Shown here piece by piece: positions 1 to 5,147 of a stretch of DNA of 6,299 bases. This stretch comes from Terriglobales bacterium (GTDB taxonomy: Bacteria; Acidobacteriota; Terriglobia; Terriglobales; Acidobacteriaceae): NCBI GenBank assembly GCA_015655365.1, contig JAATFE010000085.1:1-6299 (forward strand), in the 5' to 3' direction. Below the pieces are notes generated by a model. The model did not search any database, had not been told where the DNA came from, and was given only the letters and a program-made list of their open reading frames with translations. The position numbers and the translations under genes were made by a program. Each line of letters opens with the position of its first letter. Positions within the stretch are counted from its first letter, which is position 1.

Positions 1-1370
1 ACCAGTTCGGAAAGCGGGTCCTGCAAGCGGCGGGCAATCGAGATAGCGCCGCGCACCGTCAAATCGAGATCGGGAAACTCCTGCCGGGCTACAGCGGAAG
101 CCGAGTAAACACTGGCCCCTGATTCGCTCACCGTGACGGAGAAGATTTCATCGAGCTTTTTTTCACGCAAAAAGTCGCGGACAAACGCATCGGTCTCGCG
201 GCCGGCCGTGCCGTTACCGATGGCGATGGCGCGCACATTGTACTGGCGCAGCAAGGCTTCCAGTTTCGGCATCGCTTCCGCATTGCCGTGCTTTGAAGTG
301 TGCAGATAGAACACGTCGTGGGCCAGCAGCTTGCCGGTTTCATCCACCACCGCAACCTTGCACCCGGTGCGCAAACCGGGATCGATACCCAACACACTGA
401 TGGGGCCCGCCGGCGGAGATAGCAGCAGATTGTAGAGGTTGTCGCGGAAAACCTTGATGGCCTCGGTGTCGGAGCGCTTCTTCAACTCCAACCGAATCTC
501 ACCCTGAATCGACGCGTTCAACAGCCGCTTCCACGCGTCGTCGATGGCGATCTCCAGTTGGTGCGTCCAGTCGCCCCGCTCGCGCAGCACATGCTTCTGA
601 ATCATCGCGACAGCGCGCTCTGGCTCGACCTCGATCAGAAAGTAGAGTACGTTCTCGCCTTCGCCTCGACGGATGGCCAACATGCGATGCGATGGAATCG
701 TTTTGACCGGTTCCTTGTACTCGTAATACATCTTGAACTTTTCCTGCTCGTCCACCGCATCCATGGCCTTCTTGCTGATCACGACGCCTTCGTCGAAGAC
801 CATCTGGCGGAGCGCCTTGCGCAGGTCGGCATCTTCGCTGATCCATTCGGCAACAATGTGCCGCGCGCCTTCGAGTGCTTCGTCCGCGCTCTCAACGCCT
901 AACTCCGCATTGACGAATGTTGCGGCAAAAATCTCCAGCGGTTCCGCGGAATTCTGCTGCGCCCATAAATATTGCGCCAGCGGCTCCAACCCCTTCTCGC
1001 GGGCAATGGTGGCCTTGGTGCGCCGCTTGGGCTTGTAGGGAAGATACAAATCTTCCAACTCGCTCTTGTCGAGCGTCGCCTCGATGCGCGCCTTCAGCTC
1101 ATCGGTCAGCTTGCCCTGCTCCGCAATGGAAGCGAGGATGGTTTCTCGCCGCTCTGCCAGATCGCGGAAGTAGGCCAGCTTTTCTTCGATGTCGAGAATT
1201 TGCACTTCATCCAGGTTGCCAGTCGCTTCTTTGCGATAGCGCGCAATGAAGGGCACAGTGCCGCCGTCGTCAAGCAGTTCGATGACAGCGACGACACCTC
1301 GCAAAGGCAGGTTCAGCGTCTGGACGATGTGCAGAAGAATTTCGGGGGAGAGGTTTTTTGTTTCTTTCAT
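1..1370 (-). CDS. tex: Tex-family RNA-binding transcription accessory protein, N-terminal 456 residues (3' end outside window)
   Basis: Tex is a conserved cytoplasmic nucleic-acid-binding protein related to eukaryotic Spt6 and implicated in transcription and RNA metabolism. Translation from ATG 1370 is open to the left edge with no frameshift. It shows the Tex N-terminal signature FIARYRKEATGNLDE (about 41-55), LYLPYKPKRRTKAT (about 108-121), and IPSHRMLAIRRGE in the central helical region. The YqgF/RNase H-like domain begins at VLGIDPGLRTG (Asp330), followed by IGNGTAGRETDAF, VSESGASVYSAS and SIARRLQDPLSEL. The visible part stops where the helix-hairpin-helix region should start. The family is usually 700-800 residues, so roughly 300 residues, including the C-terminal S1 domain, are missing because of the window edge, not mutation. 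An in-frame ATG at 1391 would add seven residues (MYDEQRP). Neither start has a good Shine-Dalgarno, so the exact start is uncertain. Family identity is very secure. Confidence 0.96.
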   Translation of the reverse strand, partial: MKETKNLSPEILLHIVQTLNLPLRGVVAVIELLDDGGTVPFIARYRKEATGNLDEVQILDIEEKLAYFRDLAERRETILASIAEQGKLTDELKARIEATLDKSELEDLYLPYKPKRRTKATIAREKGLEPLAQYLWAQQNSAEPLEIFAATFVNAELGVESADEALEGARHIVAEWISEDADLRKALRQMVFDEGVVISKKAMDAVDEQEKFKMYYEYKEPVKTIPSHRMLAIRRGEGENVLYFLIEVEPERAVAMIQKHVLRERGDWTHQLEIAIDDAWKRLLNASIQGEIRLELKKRSDTEAIKVFRDNLYNLLLSPPAGPISVLGIDPGLRTGCKVAVVDETGKLLAHDVFYLHTSKHGNAEAMPKLEALLRQYNVRAIAIGNGTAGRETDAFVRDFLREKKLDEIFSVTVSESGASVYSASAVARQEFPDLDLTVRGAISIARRLQDPLSEL

Positions 1371-1508
1371 GGGTCTTTGTTCATCGTACATGGCGCCGGG
1401 GAACGGCCGCCTCCGCCCACATGTGCAAAACTCGCAAGGGTCAGAACTGAAAAGTTAACGATTAAGCGAGAGCGGCTTGACACTCGTTCGAGCCGGGCTC
1501 CGAATAGC

Positions 1509-1772
1509 ATACTGCTTGTAAATGTCGATCGGGCAATTCTCGATGCGGGCCTGAGCATTCCCGATGACGTTGCCGTGGTGGGTTGCGGCAACGTCATCCA
1601 TTCGGACTTTCTGCGCATTCCCCTCACCTCAGTCGATCAGGACAGCACCGCCATCGGCAGGCACGCCGCTCAACTCGCGCTCTCCCCGATCGGCGCGAAA
1701 GGCCCGGTCCAGCCAACCACGGAGTTGCTCACCCCGCGCCTCGTGGTGCGCGCCTCATCGCTGCGTAAGTGA
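1509..1772 (+). pseudogene. C-terminal remnant of a LacI/GalR-family transcriptional regulator
   Basis: The plus-strand frame ending at TGA 1770-1772 encodes a recognisable end of a LacI-family effector-binding domain. AILDAGLSIPDDVAVVGCGN matches the conserved helix-strand 'AL..AGL.IP.DVAVVG..' element. It is followed by LRIPLTSVDQDSTAIGRHAA (family form: PLT/STV.Q....G..AA..L) and by LTPRLVVRASS, the typical last strand. Intact members are about 330-350 residues. Only about 80 are here: the helix-turn-helix, hinge and most of the periplasmic-binding-like domain are absent, and upstream DNA is the tex promoter side. The frame stays open further upstream, but only as antisense of tex. No ATG or GTG with a ribosome-binding site precedes the homologous part. 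LALSPIGAK, where LALSLIE-like sequence is usual, may be early decay. It is most likely a deletion relic and non-functional. The left boundary is approximate. Confidence 0.75.
1563..1598. repeat. Perfect 13-bp inverted repeat inside the LacI remnant
   Basis: GATGACGTTGCCG (1563-1575) and its exact reverse complement CGGCAACGTCATC (1586-1598) flank a 10-nt spacer, TGGTGGGTTG. The repeat spells codons DDVAV-VGCG-NVI of the remnant, so part of the symmetry may come from codon constraint. There is no T-tract on either side, so it is not a typical intrinsic terminator. Confidence 0.8.
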
Positions 1773-1784
1773 GCCTCTCGCATG

Positions 1785-1804
1785 GTTCGAAACGCGTTCC
1801 GAAC
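1785..1804. repeat. 20-bp near-perfect dyad between the LacI remnant and the tetR stop codon
   Basis: GTTCGAAACGCGTTCCGAAC is its own reverse complement except for one mismatched pair (A1790 opposite C1799); the core AACGCGTT is a perfect 8-bp palindrome. It lies 12 bp after the LacI-remnant stop and 1 bp beyond the tetR stop codon, in a convergent position. A hairpin could form in RNA of either strand, but no U-run follows on either side. It could be a weak or factor-assisted terminator or a protein-binding dyad; function is inferred only from position. Confidence 0.55.
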
Positions 1805-1805
1805 G

Positions 1806-2426
1806 TTAGATTCTCGGAAGCCGTGACGTGGCTTTCAATGCGTCCCACACAAAATTCACAATAAACTCCACATCCTCGTCAATCGGGTTGTCGCTGTGGT
1901 TCAGCAACCTTCTCTGAATCGATCCCCGAGTCATGTCGGCCACCATCCAGGCCACTTTTTCCGCGGGCACTGCACATATCTCGCCGCGCCGCGAACCCTC
2001 TTCGATAGCCGCGGCCAAATGCAACACCGGCTCACGCAGCCAGTCGCGATATTGGCTGCGGGTTAGAGCCAGATTCGCCGATTCGCTATCCATGATGCGG
2101 AACATTTCCTTCTTGGCTTCCACATTTTCCAACCGGGCCAGGATGAAGGCCCTAATCTTCTCTCTTAGCGTTGTTGCCGCATCCATCCGCTCCAGCGTGC
2201 TCGTCTTCAGCGACTTCATGTCGCGATTCAGAACCGCCTTATAAACCTCAGTCTTCGACCGGAAGTAGAGATAGATCGTTCCCTTGGCGATTCCCGCCTC
2301 TTTGGCGATCTCATCCATGATCGCCAGCGCATAGCCGCGGCGCGCAAACACCGTTCGAGCCGCATCGAGAACCTCGCCGCGCCTGTAGTCCGTCACGATC
2401 TGCTGTTTGGTTTTCATCCGCTCCAT
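1806..2426 (-). CDS. TetR/AcrR-family transcriptional repressor, divergent from an MFS efflux pump
   Basis: A dimeric ligand-responsive DNA-binding regulator of 206 residues, normal for the family. The N-terminal domain is canonical: LDAARTVFARRGYALAIMDE (about 20-39), then the helix-turn-helix EIAKEAGIAKGTIYLYFRSK (39-58), with the GTIYLYF recognition-helix signature ending at Phe55. It is followed by KTEVYKAVL, which caps the DNA-binding domain. The C-terminal ligand domain is divergent, as usual, and does not reveal the inducer. ATG 2426 is used here; ATG 2417 (MKTKQQ) is also possible and has GGAG just upstream, though only 3 nt away. The gene is head-to-head with a DHA2 transporter across 66 bp that contain dyads suited to a TetR dimer. 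The usual role in this arrangement is repression of the pump and of itself, relieved by a pump substrate; here this is inferred from context. No stand-alone promoter further upstream is visible. Confidence 0.93.
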   Translation of the reverse strand: MERMKTKQQIVTDYRRGEVLDAARTVFARRGYALAIMDEIAKEAGIAKGTIYLYFRSKTEVYKAVLNRDMKSLKTSTLERMDAATTLREKIRAFILARLENVEAKKEMFRIMDSESANLALTRSQYRDWLREPVLHLAAAIEEGSRRGEICAVPAEKVAWMVADMTRGSIQRRLLNHSDNPIDEDVEFIVNFVWDALKATSRLPRI

Positions 2427-2473
2427 GTTTCGCGCCGCACAGTTCCGGCATCTTAGCGTTCAACTGACCATAT

Positions 2474-2481
2474 AGTATACT
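2474..2481. promoter_or_regulatory. Symmetric -10 element (AGTATACT) of a divergent tetR/MFS promoter
   Basis: AGTATACT is a perfect 8-bp palindrome, so the -10-like hexamer TATACT occurs on both strands: 2476-2481 for the plus-strand transporter and 2479-2474 for tetR. An overlapping plus-strand TATAGT lies at 2471-2476. Only weak -35 candidates are seen (TTAGCG at 2453-2458, 17-bp spacing, for the transporter). It is the only A+T-rich core in the 66-bp divergent gap. Transcription from it would begin near 2488, about 5 nt before the transporter ATG. Confidence 0.55.
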
Positions 2482-2483
2482 GA

Positions 2484-2501
2484 AATGACTGCATGGTCAT
2501 T
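2484..2501. promoter_or_regulatory. Candidate TetR-family operator overlapping the MFS start codon
   Basis: AATGAC (2484-2489), 6-bp spacer TGCATG, GTCATT (2496-2501) is a perfect 6+6 inverted repeat. Allowing one extra A on the left, it extends to CTGA(A)ATGAC / GTCATTCAG. The transporter ATG (2493-2495) is in the spacer. A related half-site TGACCAT at 2465-2471 pairs exactly with ATGGTCA at 2493-2499 across the -10 element, so the repressor may occupy more than one site. Dyads of this size in the divergent gap of a TetR-efflux pair are typical of TetR-family operators. A bound dimer here would cover the predicted transcription start and initiation codon. Confidence 0.6.
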
Positions 2502-4100
2502 CAGACGGAAAAATCGAGCTCGGCCGCCGATCGGCAGGAGTGGAAGCCTTCCGTTAATCCGTGGTTGATCGCCGCCTCGGTCATGCTCTCTACCTTCATG
2601 GTAGTGCTCGATTCCTCGGTGGCCAATGTTGCCCTGCCCCACATCGCGGGCAATCTCTCCGCCTCCACCGACGAGTCCACGTGGGTTCTGACCAGCTATC
2701 TGGTTTCCAACGGCATCATGCTGCCCGCCTCGGGATGGATCGCGCGCCGCATCGGCCGCAAGCGCCTGCTGATGATCTCCATCCTGATGTTTACCGCAGC
2801 CTCTCTGCTCTGCGGCATGGCGATGACCATGCCCATGCTGATTGTGGCCCGCGTTCTGCAAGGCATCGGCGGCGGCGGCATGCAGCCTTTGGCGCAGTCC
2901 ATCCTGCTCGAAAGTTTTCCGCCCCACAAGCACGGCACGGCCATGGCGGTTTACGGCCTGGGCATTGTGGTTGCTCCGGTCATCGGCCCTACGCTAGGCG
3001 GATGGATCACCGACAGCTACTCCTGGCGCTGGATCTTCTACATCAATCTTCCCGTGGGCTTTCTGGCTCTCTTCATGGCCAACCTGTTCATCGAAGACCC
3101 ACCTTATCTTCGCCAAAAATTCCGCGGCGCCATCGACTACCTGGGCTTCGGCCTCATGGCCATTTGGCTCGGCAGCTTGCAATTGGTGCTCGATAAAGGC
3201 CAGGAAGCGGACTGGTTCGGATCGGGTTGGATCCGCTGGACCGCCGCAGCCTCCACCATCGCACTGGTCGGCTTCATCGTGCGCGAGTTGAAGAGCCGCG
3301 AGCCGATTGTGCAACTGCGGATCCTCACCAATCGCAACTTCTGCGTGGGCACGCTGATTGCCGGCCTTTACGGCTTCACGTTTTATGGCGTCATTGCCAT
3401 GCTGCCCCTGTTCTTGCAGACCGTGCTGGGCTATTCGGCGCTCGACAGCGGCCTCGCCGTCAGTCCGCGCGGCCTCGGTTCCCTGCTCTCCATGATGCTC
3501 GTAGGAGTCCTGGTCAACTACATCGACGGCCGCATCCTGCTGGCCTGCGGCTTCGCCATCTTCGGCTACTCCACCCTGATGCTGAGCCATCTCAATCTCG
3601 GCATCTCGATGGGCTCGGCGGCCCTGCCCAACTTTATCAACGGCTTCGCCGGCGGCTTCATCTTCGTCCCCCTCACCACCATGAGCATGGGCCTGCTGCG
3701 CAAGCAGGAGATTGGCAACGCCTCGGGCATCTATAACCTGATGCGCAACATCGGAGGCAGCGTGGGCATCGCCACCATCACCGCATTCCTGGTGCGCAGT
3801 TCGCAAACTCACCAGAACTATCTGGCGGCGAACCTGGCGGCGGGCAATCCAAATGCCATGGAATTTTTACAGGGCATGCAGGCAAAGTTCCATGCAGGCG
3901 GAGCCAGTGCCGTCTCCGCTCACCAGCTAGCGATGGGCGCGCTCTATCGCAGCGTGCAGCAGCAGGCCTCGCTGCTGGCCTATGCGGATAATTTTCAGCT
4001 TCTTGGATTTTTAGCGATGGTCTGCATTCCGCCGGTATTGTTCCTGCACAGTCTCAATCACGGCAAACGCCGCTCAAGCTCCAAGCGGGAAGAACACTAA
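2493..4100 (+). CDS. DHA2-family (EmrB/QacA-type) 14-TM MFS multidrug:H+ antiporter
   Basis: A 535-residue inner-membrane exporter expected to expel hydrophobic or cationic toxic compounds using the proton gradient. After a hydrophilic 23-residue N-terminus, TM1 carries the DHA2 motif LDSSVANVALPHI (Asp40). Motif A is GWIARRIGRKR (81-91). ARVLQGIGGGGMQP (119-132) is the motif B region with Arg120, and GIVVAPVIGPTLGGW (157-171) is antiporter motif C. SWRWIFYINLPVG (177-189) follows, and IGNASGIYNLMRNIGGSVG (407-425) is the second-half signature. About 14 hydrophobic segments are visible, with the long loop between TM13 and TM14 (about 437-497) typical of EmrB, and a basic tail KRRSSSKREEH. Length is close to E. 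coli EmrB. No adjacent HlyD/EmrA adaptor or TolC gene is present. ATG 2493 has no Shine-Dalgarno, and the next Met (31) lies within TM1, so 2493 is the best start. It is probably controlled by the divergent TetR gene. The substrate cannot be deduced. Confidence 0.94.
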   Translation: MVIQTEKSSSAADRQEWKPSVNPWLIAASVMLSTFMVVLDSSVANVALPHIAGNLSASTDESTWVLTSYLVSNGIMLPASGWIARRIGRKRLLMISILMFTAASLLCGMAMTMPMLIVARVLQGIGGGGMQPLAQSILLESFPPHKHGTAMAVYGLGIVVAPVIGPTLGGWITDSYSWRWIFYINLPVGFLALFMANLFIEDPPYLRQKFRGAIDYLGFGLMAIWLGSLQLVLDKGQEADWFGSGWIRWTAAASTIALVGFIVRELKSREPIVQLRILTNRNFCVGTLIAGLYGFTFYGVIAMLPLFLQTVLGYSALDSGLAVSPRGLGSLLSMMLVGVLVNYIDGRILLACGFAIFGYSTLMLSHLNLGISMGSAALPNFINGFAGGFIFVPLTTMSMGLLRKQEIGNASGIYNLMRNIGGSVGIATITAFLVRSSQTHQNYLAANLAAGNPNAMEFLQGMQAKFHAGGASAVSAHQLAMGALYRSVQQQASLLAYADNFQLLGFLAMVCIPPVLFLHSLNHGKRRSSSKREEH

Positions 4101-4126
4101 AGCACTCTAAAGCATCGAGTTTGAAA

Positions 4127-4198
4127 GGGCACGACTTTAGTCGTGCCGTAAGTATCGCAAAATCAACGTGGCCTTTAGGCCCGGATGGGCTTTTAGCC
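4127..4198. repeat. REP-like palindromic element: cluster of short hairpins with TTTA-type loops
   Basis: Three hairpins follow one another. GGCACGAC-TTTA-GTCGTGCC is at 4128-4147 (8-bp perfect stem), GGCC-TTTA-GGCC at 4170-4181, and GGCT-TTT-AGCC at 4188-4198. The arrangement resembles dispersed palindromic repeats that I recall between genes in Acidobacteriota genomes. Reading through it from TTG 4121 gives a 62-residue frame starting KGHDFSRAV, a peptide often mis-annotated as a hypothetical protein there. I regard that frame as non-coding. It lies between convergent genes (MFS and phosphatase), so it may also help end transcription, but no T-run follows the first hairpin. Copy number cannot be judged from one window. 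Confidence 0.65.
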
Positions 4199-4333
4199 TG
4201 GATCACTCGGAATCCTGGGTTTTTCCGCAGCCTGTTTAGCCCCTTAGAAACGTGGTTCGGAAGTCTGACACTTGATCAGAGGTTCCTCAAAAGTTGTTTA
4301 GCCATATAGTCGTTTACAAATCTCGAGAGCTTT
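4199..4333. other. Remaining convergent intergenic spacer, no gene seen
   Basis: Between the REP-like cluster and the phosphatase stop codon I see no credible coding sequence. A 9-bp direct repeat TGTTTAGCC occurs at 4233-4241 and 4295-4303. CGGAA (4208-4212) and TTCCG (4222-4226) can pair around a T-containing loop. A TCTCGAGA palindrome at 4321-4328 is followed by TTTTT on the plus strand. None is a convincing intrinsic terminator. Confidence 0.4.
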
Positions 4334-5098
4334 TTATCCTTCCCCCTCGGCCCGCACCAGCAAGCAGGTGATGTTGTCATGCCCGCCTGCTTTGTTGGCG
4401 GCCTTCGTCAGGCTGACGCACAAGTCGTCGAGACTCCCCCCGGCATCGAGCAATCCTTCAATGGAAGCGTCGGTCAATTCACGGGTCAACCCGTCGGAAC
4501 AAAGCAGAAACAGATCGCCCGGCTCGGCTTGAAGTTCAAAAATGTCCGGCGTCACGTGGCACTGGGTGCCCAGCGCACGGGTAATGACGTTTCTAAGCGG
4601 CGAACGCAAGGCTTCGGAAGGAGTCATGCGTCCCAGGCGCACCTGCTCTTCCACCAGCGAGTGGTCCAGCGTAAGCTGCTCAAGCTTATGATCGCGCAGC
4701 CGGTAACATCGGCTATCCCCAACGTTGAGCACCCACACATGGCTCTCTTCCACCACCAGCACCACTAGCGTGGTGCCCATGCCGCTGAGCCGGTAATTGC
4801 GCTGGGCGCGCGAGTGGATGGCCTCATTGGCAGCGGTGATTGCGCCTTCGGCCAATTGCGGCATCGGCGTAGCCATGCCCGCCGAGCGTCCGTCGAAAAG
4901 GCGCAGCACTTCGTCCACCGCCAGGGAACTGGCAATCTCTCCAGCCGCGGCGCCGCCCATGCCGTCACAGACAGCAAAGACCCCATCCTCGACAGAGTAA
5001 CCGAATGCATCTTCGTTGGAAGGACGCTTGCGACCACGGTCGGTGATCGCAGCAGCCGTATAGTTGACGACAGCCGTTGCCAAAAGGGACACTCCCAT
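4334..5098 (-). CDS. PP2C-family (PPM) serine/threonine protein phosphatase, stand-alone
   Basis: A soluble metal-dependent (Mn2+/Mg2+) phosphoprotein phosphatase of the bacterial Stp/PrpC/PppA type, expected to reverse Hanks-type Ser/Thr kinase phosphorylation. Its 254 residues cover one catalytic domain and little else. Visible motifs in order: AAITDRGRKRPSNEDAF (16-32, Asp30), FAVCDGMGGAAAGEIAS (41-57, metal-binding Asp45 and Gly46), SGMGTTLVVLV (105-115), VLNVGDSRCYRLR (123-135), LTLDHSLVEEQVR (142-154), NVITRALG (170-177), GDLFLLCSDGLT (194-205, Asp202) and AGGHDNITCLLV (237-248, Asp241). All core metal-ligand aspartates are present, so it should be active. There is no TM segment, FHA domain or kinase domain. 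ATG 5098 is chosen; GAG lies just upstream, a weak ribosome-binding site. A TTG at residue 6 has GGGAG 8 nt upstream and cannot be excluded. The gene is 49 bp downstream of the propeller-like gene in the same direction, so co-transcription is possible. The partner kinase is not in the window. Confidence 0.95.
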   Translation of the reverse strand: MGVSLLATAVVNYTAAAITDRGRKRPSNEDAFGYSVEDGVFAVCDGMGGAAAGEIASSLAVDEVLRLFDGRSAGMATPMPQLAEGAITAANEAIHSRAQRNYRLSGMGTTLVVLVVEESHVWVLNVGDSRCYRLRDHKLEQLTLDHSLVEEQVRLGRMTPSEALRSPLRNVITRALGTQCHVTPDIFELQAEPGDLFLLCSDGLTRELTDASIEGLLDAGGSLDDLCVSLTKAANKAGGHDNITCLLVRAEGEG

Positions 5099-5147
5099 CG
5101 CTCAGTTTACACGGGATTTCGTTTGCCGTACGGGTAGAAAGATGCGC

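Noticed and set aside
1455..1465. TTAA-CGA-TTAA as a LacI-type operator
   Set aside because: The arms are only 4 bp and odd-spaced, unlike the usual even palindromes with central CG; too short to support.
972..1508. Long plus-strand open frame running into the LacI fragment, as an intact 266-residue gene
   Set aside because: From 972 to 1370 it is exactly antisense to well-conserved tex, and the predicted residues there show no family character; only the last part resembles LacI.
1477..1511. TTGACA at 1477-1482 as the -35 of a plus-strand promoter driving the LacI fragment
   Set aside because: No acceptable -10 at 16-18 bp; the nearest A/T-rich hexamers (GAATAG, CATACT) are at 19 bp or more and poor, and there is no start codon to serve.
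2994..3812. 272-codon minus-strand frame antisense to the MFS gene
   Set aside because: His/Ala/Gly/Glu-rich composition typical of the antisense of a GC-rich membrane-protein gene; the sense strand is a clear transporter.
4121..4309. 62-codon plus-strand frame (KGHDFSRAV...) as a small gene
   Set aside because: It starts at TTG without a ribosome-binding site, and its N-terminal part is simply a translation of the palindromic repeat; no domain character.
4321..4335. TCTCGAGA followed by TTTTT as an intrinsic terminator for the MFS gene
   Set aside because: An 8-bp palindrome without a loop leaves at most a 2-bp usable stem; not a plausible terminator hairpin.
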